From positions 4,464,001-4,528,000 of the forward strand of contig NZ_CP066339.1 in assembly GCF_016406125.1 (NCBI RefSeq): DNA of 64,000 bases, written 5' to 3'. This DNA is from Alicyclobacillus sp. SO9. Lineage in GTDB: Bacteria > Bacillota > Bacilli > Alicyclobacillales > Alicyclobacillaceae. Each line of letters begins with the position of its first letter. Position 1 is the stretch's first letter. Below, in pieces: positions 8,601 to 17,876 of this stretch. The position numbers were made by a program, and so were the translations under genes. Under the pieces are notes generated by a model, which was not told the DNA's origin, made no database searches, and was given only the letters and a program-made list of their open reading frames with translations.

Positions 8601-8692
8601 GATGCGTCAAGCGGCTCTCTCAGAGCCACCGTCTGCTCCATGTTCCGCTTTACACACCCTCTCTAGTATGAGGTGCACTCAACACTATGGTT

Positions 8693-9672
8693 TCAGCTAT
8701 GGACATTGTCAGGAACCACGATAACTCGGGGTCCCCCGCTGCGAGATGCAAGCCAGGCCTCATGAATCTGAGACAGTGGAAATGTCCTCACAGGCACTCT
8801 AATACGTTTGTCGGCAATCATCTGGATATAGACTGGGAGTTCCGCGAAAAGTTTAGGAATTGGTGCTGCACCCGCGCCACTCCCGGATATACGGATGCGC
8901 CGACTGCGTAACAATTCCGCGCTCACTGTGGTGCTGCTATGTGCCGCCGATCCGATTTGAACATAACTAATATCCCCCTCATCCTCTTCAAGACCTTTCT
9001 TCTCTAGTGCGTGCAACAATGCAGCAGCCGGCTGACCCCAAAGAAAATCAAGCACCAAGGTTGGGTGCATTCCTTCAAGTGCGTTTCGAATGACTTTGGA
9101 ATCCATGTCCACCTCCCCCTCCAGTACGACCGGTTTCATGCCTTCTGCCGAAAGACGTCCAACTCGATTCATGTTACGTCCAATTCCGATAATGCACTGC
9201 GCCCCCAGCAGCCGCGCATTCTGTACAGCCAGCATTCCTGCCGTCCCGGTAACACCCAGAACAATGACGGTTCCGAGGGAACCAATCTCAGAACATCGAG
9301 ACAACAGCGGGATCCAGGAAGCAAGACCAGGGTTGAGCCCCCCCGCAATTTGAAGAGGGTCGGATCCCGTTGGGAGAGGAAAACGGAATCGTTTTGGCAC
9401 TGTCATCCGTTCAGCGAAAGTGCCATAGGGTGAATGAACTGAGCCCGTAAACACAAGTGAATTCTCAGAAGTACGAGCCACACAGTCAATGCCGGGTACC
9501 AGCGGCCATTCTGTATTCCCCGCGTAGTGCCGCCCTTCCGCTAACGCGCGCACTACCGGATGGATGCCGCTGCCACAAGTTCAACCATCTCACTTTGCTC
9601 GTTCATTATTGGCTCGGCAAAATCCCCATATGCGGGAATTGACGCCGCTGTTCGCATGACGGCTGCCTTCAT
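8693..9672 (-). pseudogene. Zinc-free alcohol dehydrogenase / quinone oxidoreductase-like gene with one frameshift
   Basis: The natural start is ATG 9672 (MKAAVMRTAASIPAYGDFAEP), but this frame stops at a TAG near 9556. The rest of the protein, from ALAEGRHYAGNTEWPLVPG through the Rossmann motif VLGVTGTAGMLAVQ to the stop at 8693, runs in another frame. Adding one base near 9566-9570 gives a smooth VAAAIHPVVRALAEG, exactly what the MDR family shows there. So one base is missing: a recent pseudogene or a sequencing error. A 287-residue product could start at GTG 9553 but would lack the N-terminal strand of the catalytic domain. No structural-zinc Cys cluster is present, which fits quinone oxidoreductase-like members. 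Confidence 0.75.
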
Positions 9673-9828
9673 CTGCTCCACCTCTTTCCCATACCTATTA
9701 TGTATAATATTAAAAAAATCCCTATAATTAGAGCTGACGATCCTATCTCAGATTCTTTGGAAATGGCAGCCTCAGTCCGACGGTCAGTGTCACTACAATC
9801 ATGCCCGTCAAAATACCGATTACCTCCG

Positions 9829-10185
9829 TCACGCATCGAATCTGAGCTCGTTTTTCAGAAGGTGCGTCAACCCAAGCACGACGAGTGCAAAAGCGATGTA
9901 CACAAGTGCAAGCTGATGTTGCCCAGCACGATACAGAAAGAGTCCTGAGCCGCAGAAAACCACCAGCTGCATCGTCGCACGTATGTACACTGACACGGGT
10001 ATACGAGCTTTTGGGGCAACAAACATACCCCAAATAACGGCAATAGTGACTGGCGAGCCAACCCCCAACAGATATCGAATCAGGACGCTGTGACCGGCTT
10101 GGAATCCCCAATATCCCGTTGCAGCCAAAGCACATAGCTCCGTCAAGAAGAATGCAAACCTAAGAACGCCCCGGAAAACGTACAT
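9829..10185 (-). CDS. DUF2568/YrdB-like membrane protein
   Basis: A 118-residue integral membrane protein with four predicted hydrophobic segments. It contains the DUF2568 hallmark region GVGSPVTIAVIWGMFVAPKA in the middle. ATG 10185 follows AGGTGGGGGGA. Members are uncharacterised. It lies 28 bases after the upstream GNAT gene, so the two are probably co-transcribed. Confidence 0.7.
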   Translation of the reverse strand: MYVFRGVLRFAFFLTELCALAATGYWGFQAGHSVLIRYLLGVGSPVTIAVIWGMFVAPKARIPVSVYIRATMQLVVFCGSGLFLYRAGQHQLALVYIAFALVVLGLTHLLKNELRFDA

Positions 10186-10213
10186 TCTAGTCCCCCCACC
10201 TCCACTGGATTCG

Positions 10214-10816
10214 TCAATGCTCACGTTGAACTGTAATGAAAGAATTACGTTTTAGGTAATCTAGCTTTAAGATACTGTATATCTCAAGGTCAACCTTTCC
10301 TTTGCCAGACCAAACAGCAGCTTGTCGAAGAGTCCCCTCTTTCAGAAATCCGTTCTTTACCAGCACTTTTTGGGACGCATAATTTTCGGGTGCCACTTCC
10401 GCTTGAATCCGATTTACCTGCATTTGATGGAATAAAAAGGAGATGAGCAGGTTAACCGCTCCTGTTGCAAACCCCTTATTCCAGTTAGATTCAGCAAAAA
10501 AATATCCAATAGTCGCTTGTTCGATTTCACGGTTAAAGTCGAAAGCTTCGACAATTCCAACCAGCCTCTCATTTGTTCCCTTGGTACATACCCCCCATTT
10601 AAGCTTCGTTTTGTGCTTGAACTCATCGTCAAATTTTAAGATCAATCTCTCAACCATCGATTTGTCTTGCTTTGCTGTTATTCCGCTAAATTCAAAAACT
10701 CGTTCATTCGAATAGATCTCAAAAATGTCATCAAGATCTGTTAGTTCGATTTTCCTGAACACTAACGTTTCAGATTCAATGATGGGAAATTCATTAAAAA
10801 TGGATTCAAAGTTCAA
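10214..10816 (-). CDS. GNAT acetyltransferase (RimJ/RimL type)
   Basis: A 200-residue protein. SETLVFRKIELTDLDDIF at the start and YFFAESNWNKGFATGAVNLL as the acetyl-CoA-binding motif A place it in Acetyltransf_3, and NRIQAEVAPENYASQKVLVKNGF is motif B. TTG 10816 is the start: GGAGG sits 7 bases upstream. The substrate is unknown; relatives acetylate N-termini of ribosomal proteins or antibiotics. Confidence 0.8.
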   Translation of the reverse strand: MNFESIFNEFPIIESETLVFRKIELTDLDDIFEIYSNERVFEFSGITAKQDKSMVERLILKFDDEFKHKTKLKWGVCTKGTNERLVGIVEAFDFNREIEQATIGYFFAESNWNKGFATGAVNLLISFLFHQMQVNRIQAEVAPENYASQKVLVKNGFLKEGTLRQAAVWSGKGKVDLEIYSILKLDYLKRNSFITVQREH

Positions 10817-10901
10817 ATACTTTACCTCCTTCTACACTCTGTCTGTATGCCGCCCCATAAGGCACTGTGAATCCCCTCTGCATCAAGGATTAGCATCAAT
10901 C

Positions 10902-11099
10902 CTAAGAGCGGCAGACGCAGACGAAGTCCTTATTACCGACTTCGCGAAATAGGTTAATTCGGTTGTACCACGATTGACCACCGATAGAATCGACACTTAA
11001 CCCATACGTTTTACCCAACCAGTAACCCAGGTACGTATACGTGCCAAGACTCGCCATCATCATACCCATTGGTACACCAAGCAATTGGCTAATGGACAA
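10902..11099 (-). CDS. Possible small membrane protein or remnant
   Basis: A frame beginning TTG 11099 reads a hydrophobic helix, GMMMASLGTYTYLGYWLGKTYG, somewhat like AtpI/AtpZ-type small membrane proteins. The rest has no family signal and the ribosome binding site is poorly spaced. It may be the degraded end of a gene. Apart from this, the 300 bases between 10,816 and 11,120 show nothing. Confidence 0.2.
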   Translation of the reverse strand: MSISQLLGVPMGMMMASLGTYTYLGYWLGKTYGLSVDSIGGQSWYNRINLFREVGNKDFVCVCRS

Positions 11100-11119
11100 T
11101 CTCCCAACAATACAAAGTA

Positions 11120-11923
11120 TTACCGTGGTATTTCGTGAAATAGATTGACTCGTTCACCTGGTTTGAGAAGATGTAAACAGTTCTCTATGCCCATCTTTTC
11201 AAACGCGAAGCGAATTGATTCCGTACCCTCCGTATAATGAGCCCACCCCTCGTAGTGAACAGGAATCACTCTGCGTGCTTGCAAAATCTGTGCAGCTTTC
11301 GCAGCATCCTCACTCCCCAACGTCAAATTCCTGTTTTCGAGCAATGGGGTTTGAGCCGCTCCGCAAAAGAGAATTGCCACATCAACTGAGGGAAAACGGT
11401 CTGCGATGGTGCGCACCACTGACAGCGACGCGTTATCGCCGCTTACGTAGATCGTCTGAAGTCCCTCACCTGAAATCACAAAGCCAGTAACCTCACCCAC
11501 TAAGTGCTGCGTATTGTCCGGCCCATGTTGTGCCGGGACACCGGTTACTTTCAAAACTTCACCGTTCGGCCTAGTGATATTCACAGAGTTCCAGTTCGGC
11601 AATGCCACCACACCAGGGATGCGGTCCGCAGCCTCGGTCGTCGTGAATATGGTTTGCACACCTGTCATCCAATCCCGACCTTTGGTATCTAAATTGTCTA
11701 CATGCTGATGGTGAGACAGAAGTACTGCATCGACTGCTCCAATTGATTCCGGGTTCACGGACGGTGACGTAGTCTTTGTCAAAGTCCGACCACCGACATC
11801 ATAGGTAGTCGGTGGGTCAAACGTTGGGTCCGTCACAAAACGCAACCCGCCACTCTCAATGATAGTAGTCGGACCACCGACTAACTGAACAGAAGCCTCT
11901 TCAAGATCCATGTGCATGCGCAT
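11120..11923 (-). CDS. Metallo-beta-lactamase-fold hydrolase (UlaG-like)
   Basis: A 267-residue MBL-fold protein. LSHHQHVDNLD near residue 71 is the H-x-H-x-D metal motif, with Asn in place of the final His. A GDNAS-type Asp supplies the next ligand, and VIPVHYEGW near residue 230 the C-terminal His. This layout matches the UlaG/RomA-like branch that cleaves lactones or phosphodiesters. Start ATG 11923 follows GAGGAGG. It trails the hydrolase operon at 12,030-15,057 by about 106 bases and may be part of the same regulon. Confidence 0.75.
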   Translation of the reverse strand: MRMHMDLEEASVQLVGGPTTIIESGGLRFVTDPTFDPPTTYDVGGRTLTKTTSPSVNPESIGAVDAVLLSHHQHVDNLDTKGRDWMTGVQTIFTTTEAADRIPGVVALPNWNSVNITRPNGEVLKVTGVPAQHGPDNTQHLVGEVTGFVISGEGLQTIYVSGDNASLSVVRTIADRFPSVDVAILFCGAAQTPLLENRNLTLGSEDAAKAAQILQARRVIPVHYEGWAHYTEGTESIRFAFEKMGIENCLHLLKPGERVNLFHEIPR

Positions 11924-12029
11924 AAGAAATACCTCCTCGCAAAATTGAATTTCTTGCTATCTATAGAAATCGCATCTTAATCGCCTGAACTTCCTTATGT
12001 TCCTTGATGTATTTTCGCAACTCGTTATT

Positions 12030-13424
12030 TCAATGATCTACGGGGCCGTCAGTACCGAGCAGTTCGAAGAATCTCGCATACGTGCGGGCACCTAGGTAAC
12101 ACATCGCCAAATTTTGATGCTCATTAGGTGCGTGAATGTTTCCTCCGTTCCCAAACCCCATGGTTACAACGTCAACCCCGAGTATAGCTTTGAAGGTTGC
12201 CAGAATAGGAATCGCCGCCCCCATTCGCACGTGAACTGGCGCAGCTTTCATTTCTGACTTCAGGGCTTCGTCGGCCGCCCTCAAAGCGGGATGGGACTCA
12301 GACAAAGTGTAGGCCTTGGCTCCGACCCCAAATTCCGAAACCGTTACTTTAACACCAGTGGGGATGTGTTCATGGATGTGACGTTCCAATTTGTCAAATA
12401 TGTCGCTCGGATCCTGATTGGCCACAAGCCGAATAGAGAGTTTTGCATGTGCCTCGCAGGGAATGATGGTCTTAAATCCCGAGCCCTGAAAACCACCCCA
12501 GAGACCGTGGACTGCGAGATTAGGTCGAAACCAGGTAACCTCTGCTGGTGTGTAGTTATCTTCATGTATCAAATCGCGGACTCCAAACATTCGCTTGATG
12601 TTTTCGTCATGATTGAAAGGAACCTGTGCACACAGTTCCCGTTCTTCCTTCGTCGGTTCCAAAACGTCATCATAGAAGCCCGTGATGCTTATTTTCGTAT
12701 CTTTGTCATGAAAACTGGATATCAGCTCAGACATTATGTGTAACGCGTTGTGCACGATGCCGCCCGCTAAGCCAGAATGCAAATCGGAGGGCCCGGTTAT
12801 TACGTCAATGGTTACCCCCAGTGCCCCTTTCACTGCAGTCACGATGGTTGGGAACCGCTTATCTGTCTGTCCTGCATCGGCGTTGGCAATGAAGTCGCAG
12901 GTGAGCCTTCCCCGATTCTCTTCCAGCCACTTGGGAAGCGATGGACTCATGAGTTCTTCTTCGCCCTCAATCAAAAACTTAACATTTACAGGCAGTTTTC
13001 CAGTAGTCTCTAAGTAAGATTCGCAGGCATGGATTAGCAGCAAAACATTGCCTTTCATGTCATTGGCGCCTCTCGCATAAATATAACCATTTTTCAATGC
13101 AGGTTCGAACGGCGGCGTGTCCCATGTATCAATTGGATCAACCGGTTGTACGTCGTAGTGCCCGTAGAGCAGGACAGTTGGCGCATTATTCGCATGAACC
13201 CAATCCGCATAAACGACCGGATGACCGTCCGTCTCCAAAATCTCCACATTCTCCAGTCCACATGTACTCAACTTGTTTGAGAGCCAATGAGCCGCCCGCC
13301 GAATATCTTCCTTGTGTTCCGGAAGTGTTGAAATACTGGGAATGCTCAGAAATTCTTTAAAGTCCGAAAGAAACTTCTGATGGTTTGTGTCAAGGTATTG
13401 AGACCAATGGAACTCATGTTTCAT
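12030..13424 (-). CDS. M20-family dipeptidase
   Basis: A 464-residue M20 metallopeptidase. LLYGHYDVQPVD carries the first metal His and Asp near 85. The bridging Asp lies in ARGANDMKG, the catalytic Glu in EGEEE, and NADAG and a C-terminal GFGNGGNIHAPNE supply the remaining ligands. A small dimerisation domain lies between about 200 and 330. This is the CNDP/DapE-like dipeptidase branch. It follows two MBL-fold genes in the same direction (gap 40), so it probably shares their TetR-controlled promoter. Confidence 0.85.
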   Translation of the reverse strand: MKHEFHWSQYLDTNHQKFLSDFKEFLSIPSISTLPEHKEDIRRAAHWLSNKLSTCGLENVEILETDGHPVVYADWVHANNAPTVLLYGHYDVQPVDPIDTWDTPPFEPALKNGYIYARGANDMKGNVLLLIHACESYLETTGKLPVNVKFLIEGEEELMSPSLPKWLEENRGRLTCDFIANADAGQTDKRFPTIVTAVKGALGVTIDVITGPSDLHSGLAGGIVHNALHIMSELISSFHDKDTKISITGFYDDVLEPTKEERELCAQVPFNHDENIKRMFGVRDLIHEDNYTPAEVTWFRPNLAVHGLWGGFQGSGFKTIIPCEAHAKLSIRLVANQDPSDIFDKLERHIHEHIPTGVKVTVSEFGVGAKAYTLSESHPALRAADEALKSEMKAAPVHVRMGAAIPILATFKAILGVDVVTMGFGNGGNIHAPNEHQNLAMCYLGARTYARFFELLGTDGPVDH

Positions 13425-13464
13425 CTACATATGCCTCCCTATGCTGCAGCAGGTATTGGAGCGC

Positions 13465-14160
13465 CTAACGGCCAATGATGCGAGCCATGTGTTCCACCGG
13501 ATTTTCAAGCATTTTTCCGTGTCCAACGGCGAGCAACGTAGGATTGTAGTCCACGATTCGGAGAGCACTTTTAATGGCGATCTCTTTGTTCCACGTCGCC
13601 ATCGCAGGAAACGGAAACAGTGGCTTCAGTTGCCCTGTCACAGCAAATCCACCCCTCGTCTGAAACGCGTCACCTGCGATGATGGCCTGAGTGCGTGTAT
13701 CAATGAACGACATTGAGCCCGGGGTATGCCCGGGCGTAGAAATAGCAATTAACGAGCCGATGCGGTCGCCATCATGCAATAGGACGTCTGGCGTCGTTAC
13801 AATAGATTTAGGCTTAGGCACATCGCCGCGAATCGGAGTCTGCGGTTCATCCGGGTCTAGGGTGCGATCACCGCCCAGCAGTCTAGCGTCACGAACCGAC
13901 ATTTGCACGGAAACGTCTGGCAGGGCCTTCTTCAACTTGTCGAGACCTCCGACATGATCGCCGTGAGCGTGCGTTAAAAGAATTCTGACGATGGGACGCT
14001 GTAATTTCGATGCAGCAGCTAAGATGGATGTGGCGCTGTATGGAAGAGCAGTATCAATCAAAGTCAAGCCATCGTCCTCCACTACAAAATAGCAGTTGAC
14101 CGGAAAGAGAGTCGGAAGAAAAGTTAACTGATATAAGTTTCTATTTTGAATTAAGCGCAC
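13465..14160 (-). CDS. MBL-fold metallohydrolase (glyoxalase II-like)
   Basis: A 231-residue protein. The metal motif ILLTHAHGDHVGGLD is complete (HxHxDH), with STPGHTPGS then IAGDAF downstream, giving all five ligands of a two-metal MBL enzyme. The substrate is not readable. The middle position of a three-gene cluster with another MBL hydrolase upstream (gap 57) and an M20 peptidase downstream suggests a small catabolic or quorum-type hydrolysis pathway. Confidence 0.85.
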   Translation of the reverse strand: MRLIQNRNLYQLTFLPTLFPVNCYFVVEDDGLTLIDTALPYSATSILAAASKLQRPIVRILLTHAHGDHVGGLDKLKKALPDVSVQMSVRDARLLGGDRTLDPDEPQTPIRGDVPKPKSIVTTPDVLLHDGDRIGSLIAISTPGHTPGSMSFIDTRTQAIIAGDAFQTRGGFAVTGQLKPLFPFPAMATWNKEIAIKSALRIVDYNPTLLAVGHGKMLENPVEHMARIIGR

Positions 14161-14217
14161 GCAGTTTACCTCCAGATAGCAACAATTTATCTACTTAGAC
14201 AGAGATGGTGAATCCAA

Positions 14218-15057
14218 TCACGATGGTTGCACGGTCTGCAGTTCCTTATACATCTTCTGAACATTGTTGTCATGCAGATTTTGAACGCCGACGGGAATGC
14301 TCCTATCCTCGTACAGGAAACCCCTCGATTTCTGGACCGTTGCTTCCATCTCCAGACCAACGCTAATAGCCCCCTGAACCAAATCCTCGAGCCTGTGAAT
14401 ATAGTCTTCGGACATATGGATTCGACGTTGAATCTCTTCCTTCGTTGTTGCTGCCGGACCGTGCTGAGCGATAACCAGTTGAATATCATGCTCGGCAAAC
14501 ACTGTTCGCAGTTTCTTCAGCGTCCCCAAATAGTCTCGATAGGACGTAAAAATAAAAGGAAACTCTACTGCAGAAAGGTAGTCGCCGACAATTGCAACGC
14601 CATCGTGAAGTAGTATTAATCCATCTGACGTATGCCCTTTCGTGTGATAAAACGTAAATTCGGCAAACTGTTCCCCGTCTTCCAACAACCTATCGGCAAC
14701 AATCGGGGGCATTGGTCCACTCCAAGGTCTGTCCAAATAATTGCTAGTATCAATAAATTCCAACGTCTCAATAGACCGCCGTTCATTCTCCTTATTCCAA
14801 GTCGACGCCACAAGTACGGAGTAGTCGGGAAAGGCATGTACACCAGCAATGTGATCGACGTCAGAATGGGTAAGAATTAGATATTTCTTCCGACCAGACC
14901 CATCAAATTGTGCAGCGTACTTCTGGATTTCGGATATTTCATCCGGAAAAAATCCAGGGTCTATTACAGTAATAGACGCTTGGGTCACTATGATTACACT
15001 CTGTAATTTCTGAACATAGCTGGTTTGGATAAATAAGTTTGAGCGGATCGATTTCAT
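14218..15057 (-). CDS. MBL-fold metallohydrolase
   Basis: A 279-residue protein with LTHSDVDHIAGVHAF (HxHxDH variant with Ser and Val), FYHTKGHTSDG and VGDYLSAVEFPF, the standard MBL ligand order. A C-terminal helical extension (about 195-279) is also present. ATG 15057 follows GGAGGTG. It heads the operon that continues with the MBL hydrolase at 13,465 and the M20 peptidase at 12,030. Its promoter at 15,162-15,190 lies inside a perfect TetR-like palindrome shared with the orphan nuoB promoter. Confidence 0.85.
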   Translation of the reverse strand: MKSIRSNLFIQTSYVQKLQSVIIVTQASITVIDPGFFPDEISEIQKYAAQFDGSGRKKYLILTHSDVDHIAGVHAFPDYSVLVASTWNKENERRSIETLEFIDTSNYLDRPWSGPMPPIVADRLLEDGEQFAEFTFYHTKGHTSDGLILLHDGVAIVGDYLSAVEFPFIFTSYRDYLGTLKKLRTVFAEHDIQLVIAQHGPAATTKEEIQRRIHMSEDYIHRLEDLVQGAISVGLEMEATVQKSRGFLYEDRSIPVGVQNLHDNNVQKMYKELQTVQPS

Positions 15058-15161
15058 TCATTACACCTCCAGTTTCCCATTTGTATACCGTCTGTCTTTG
15101 ACGCACCGCAATCGTAATTTTTGTGCCACATTCTTCAGAGTGGTCCATGATATCCATCTGT

Positions 15162-15194
15162 ATTATAATCCAATTGACCAAATCGGTCAATTGG
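15162..15194 (-). promoter_or_regulatory. Promoter with perfect TetR-type operator
   Basis: CCAATTGACC (15170-15179), five bases, GGTCAATTGG (15185-15194): a perfect 25-base palindrome. On the minus strand its left half gives the -35 TTGACC, and TATAAT follows 17 bases later. A repressor bound here would block the promoter of the three-gene hydrolase operon. It has the same core as the two sites beside the TetR gene at 7971. Confidence 0.8.
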
Positions 15195-15289
15195 ATCGTG
15201 TGAGAAGGTCATTAAAGTTTCCTGCCTTAAAAGTGCCAATTATCCACTTACAGCTAAGTTCTTACGTGCTGTTTGCTTGAGTTAACACT

Positions 15290-15766
15290 TTACGAAATAA
15301 GACGATGATACTTCATCAGGCAGGCTAGTCGCCAAGGAACGAAATATGCAAGGACGAGAACATAGGTCAGAAACGCAAAAGTCGCAGGGTTAACATACCG
15401 ACGCAGTAAGATGTCTCCGAGTACCCTGATGATGATCAAACCTATAACACTGATGATGAACAATCGATTTTTTTTGCTATAGATTTGGCCATCTGTTCTT
15501 TTCTCATAATGGGTCGTAAAAATCAGCGGTAGGGACATGGCAATACCAACGACTCCTGTCACAATGGCCATCCATGCCGGCGGGTAGTGAATATATGCAG
15601 ATAAGAATCCCCAATCCAGACCGATGACAACGATTACCAAGATTAACTGGAGCAAAAGCCTACGCCTAGTGACTGGCCTATGGGATGGCTTGACCAGGCG
15701 GCGTATTCTCCAGATAATAATCGCTGCAATGACAACGCCTAACACTAAATAAATACCTAGTTCCAT
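15290..15766 (-). CDS. CcdC-like membrane protein (DUF1453)
   Basis: A 158-residue protein with about four or five transmembrane segments and the CcdC/DUF1453 pattern: RRLVKPSHRPVTRRRLLLQ after the first helix, then GVVGIAMSLPLI, and a final YFVPWRLACLMKYHRL. CcdC is linked to cytochrome c biogenesis by genome context only. ATG 15766 follows GGGGGAG. It stands alone. Confidence 0.7.
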   Translation of the reverse strand: MELGIYLVLGVVIAAIIIWRIRRLVKPSHRPVTRRRLLLQLILVIVVIGLDWGFLSAYIHYPPAWMAIVTGVVGIAMSLPLIFTTHYEKRTDGQIYSKKNRLFIISVIGLIIIRVLGDILLRRYVNPATFAFLTYVLVLAYFVPWRLACLMKYHRLIS

Positions 15767-15942
15767 TATGTAACTCCCCCGATTTTTGTTGGCATTCGCA
15801 GTTATTTGGCCAACACATTTGTTTTAAAGCGTATGACGGATGCTGGTTAGGCGGTGGCTATCCTAACAATCCTCCTATATCCTCCCTGTGATTTTCATTC
15901 ATCCAATCGATGACATCACTGGTGACTAATTTAGCGCAAGGT

Positions 15943-16695
15943 CTAGTTAGCATCGCTAGTGCAATAAATGGATAGCGCTTTCGAGACATACCACAAGAGT
16001 TCCTTATCGATTCCAAACGACTCAGCCTTGTCAGGATTTTTCGCATAATACTGTTGAGCAGATTTAATAATACCGGGATCACCACCTGTCACCAGGTTAG
16101 TCAGTTCCATCCACCGTTTAGCCAGAAGCTGAACCTTGAAACTATCCGGTGAACTGCCCTTATCTAACTCCGAACGTGTCTTAACAATCAAAGACGGCCA
16201 TTCGTTCTCGGCTTCTTTGACTTTTTCTAAACCGAGTAATTGAGCTTGCTTCTTAATTTTCTCTATTTCTTCTGGGGCAAAACAATCCTGAGTTATATTC
16301 ATCATCTCAGTAATCTTTATCAATTGTTCTGCTGACGCATCTTGTCCACCATTAAGCATGTATTGCAGTTCGCCCAAGCGATGACGCAGTTCTTCCAATC
16401 TCCCGATTTGCTCATTTAGACGCTTTAACCGCATTCGGATAGCCTCGTGTGGTCTAAAATCCGGGTTATCCAACAAGCACTTACATTCAGCCAACTTAAA
16501 CCCCAGTTGTTTCAAGTTGATAATGTGCTCTAGACGACCGATATCCTTTCTGGAATATAGTCGGTGACCGCCGTCCGAATGAATCGAAGGGATCAGCAAT
16601 CCAATTTGGTCGTAATGGTGAAGCGTACGGATGGTGACTCCAGTAAGTTTTGCCAGTTCTCCGACTCTCCATTTATCGCGACTCGTCGTCATCAT
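15943..16695 (-). CDS. MerR-family activator with TipA-type antibiotic-binding domain
   Basis: A 250-residue protein. The MerR helix-turn-helix reads RVGELAKLTGVTIRTLHHYDQIGLL (about 9-33), with a winged HRLYSRKDIGRLEHI and a coiled dimerisation helix to about 125. The C-terminal 110 residues contain WPSLIVKTRSELDKG and AKRWMELTNLVTGGDP, the TipAS fold. Relatives (TipA, Mta, SkgA) sense cyclic peptides or drugs and switch on efflux genes. The promoter at 16,722-16,751 is MerR-like, implying autoregulation. The ATG at 16692 is equally possible. Confidence 0.85.
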   Translation of the reverse strand: MMTTSRDKWRVGELAKLTGVTIRTLHHYDQIGLLIPSIHSDGGHRLYSRKDIGRLEHIINLKQLGFKLAECKCLLDNPDFRPHEAIRMRLKRLNEQIGRLEELRHRLGELQYMLNGGQDASAEQLIKITEMMNITQDCFAPEEIEKIKKQAQLLGLEKVKEAENEWPSLIVKTRSELDKGSSPDSFKVQLLAKRWMELTNLVTGGDPGIIKSAQQYYAKNPDKAESFGIDKELLWYVSKALSIYCTSDAN

Positions 16696-16721
16696 CCCTC
16701 CACAAGTTTCTGTAGCCGATA

Positions 16722-16751
16722 GCTATAGCGTACAACCTGACGTAACGTTAA
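16722..16751 (-). promoter_or_regulatory. MerR-type promoter and operator
   Basis: On the minus strand TTAACG (16751-16746) and TATAGC (16727-16722) are 18 bases apart, a long spacer typical of MerR-controlled promoters. Around them the sequence TTAACGTTACGTCAGGTTGT resembles the AACGTTxCGT core bound by Mta/TipA-like proteins. The rest of 16,752-17,127 shows no gene. Confidence 0.5.
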
Positions 16752-17127
16752 GATCAAGCATCACGCGGGCCCATCACTTTTCTCAGTTTGGGGCACCACC
16801 AACATTCTAAGGAAATACACGCTAATAAGTCCATTTTGTCCGCTGCGAAATGAAGAAGTACGATTTAGATACACCGCGTTTCCTGTATTTATACAATTCT
16901 CTATGCCAAGGCTTCTATCGCATTGGCGCCCGTTTGTCCAGGAAGAAACTTAACGGACGGAGACCTTCCACATCCCGTTTGTATCCCTGACTCATCTCTT
17001 CAATTAGACTGAATCAATAAGGAAGAGGTGACAACCATTTTTAGGTATTCGTGCCCAGTGCTGCAGCAAATACAGTGTATGTTCCACCCCAGTTGAACGT
17101 ACTTAACAGGCAAAGTTGTAACATCTA

Positions 17128-17145
17128 TTGCGATATATATCGTAA
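17128..17145. promoter_or_regulatory. Candidate MarR operator
   Basis: TTGCGATATATATCGTAA is an 18-base inverted repeat with one mismatched pair, about 125 bases ahead of the MarR gene. Size and symmetry fit a MarR-family dimer. It is the only notable palindrome in this 500-base gap. Confidence 0.4.
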
Positions 17146-17271
17146 AACTTCCAATTCCGAAAGAAAAACGGTAGTATAACTTCAACCCAAGTATGGTGAT
17201 ATGCAATCAATATAGACTTGCGGAAGTCATGATGTCGCCCTGTTATCCCATAAAGATTGGAGGATATTTTC

Positions 17272-17760
17272 ATGTCCGATGTCAACCAACAAATCAACGT
17301 TTCAACGACAGATTCTGACTTACCATTTCAGTTATACATGGCCATGCGCCGTTATTGTAAAGTACAGGAACGCATCCGAACAAAGGTTGGCAAGAGTATT
17401 GGTTTAACTGAAGCTCAGTACTATTTGGTCCGAGCACTGGCACTCAGCAATTCGAAACTCTCGTATTCGCAACTCGCAAAACGCACTGGCTTATCCCACA
17501 ATTCCATCTCTACTTTAGTCAAGGGACTTGTTAAGTCAGGTCTTATCCAGCAACATCCCTATCCAGACGATGGCCGAATCACCCAACTTACTCTCAGTTC
17601 GGAGGGCGAAGAACTGGTGCAGCATTTATTCAATTTCAGCACGAGTCAACAGGATGTCCTGCAAAAAGTAGTACGAATGATTGAAGAGGACGACTTGCTC
17701 CGAAAACTCGACGATCTCGAGAAAATGGCGTTAGAGTTTTTCGACGATACGAATATGTAG
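17272..17760 (+). CDS. MarR-family transcriptional regulator
   Basis: A 162-residue winged-helix protein. LTEAQYYLVRALALSNSKLSYSQLAKRTGL followed by HNSISTLVKGLVKSGLIQ and the wing HPYPDDGRITQLTLSSEG are standard MarR. ATG 17272 is preferred to the ATG at 17257, since GGAGG stands 8 bases before it. No co-directional target gene follows; a terminator closes the transcript 85 bases downstream, so it appears to be a single-gene unit regulating a distant target. Confidence 0.85.
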   Translation: MSDVNQQINVSTTDSDLPFQLYMAMRRYCKVQERIRTKVGKSIGLTEAQYYLVRALALSNSKLSYSQLAKRTGLSHNSISTLVKGLVKSGLIQQHPYPDDGRITQLTLSSEGEELVQHLFNFSTSQQDVLQKVVRMIEEDDLLRKLDDLEKMALEFFDDTNM

Positions 17761-17844
17761 TTCCAGATAATTGGCTGTTAGACCGGACTTGAAAGCCTAA
17801 GCCAATTTGTGAATTCGAATCTTCGCTTCTTTTAGGCAAAGATT

Positions 17845-17876
17845 AAGAAACGCGGTTTCAATGCACCGCGTTTCTT
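17845..17876 (+). terminator. Terminator of the MarR gene
   Basis: AAGAAACGCGGT (17845-17856) pairs perfectly with ACCGCGTTTCTT (17865-17876), loop of 8. It is 85 bases after the MarR stop codon. The U-rich part lies within the stem's right arm and no long U-tract follows. Confidence 0.55.

Noticed and set aside
12291-12743. 150-residue + strand frame
   Set aside because: Shadow of the M20 peptidase on the opposite strand.
15858-16085. 75-residue minus-strand frame
   Set aside because: Out-of-frame shadow of the MerR/TipA-type gene end; no ribosome binding site.
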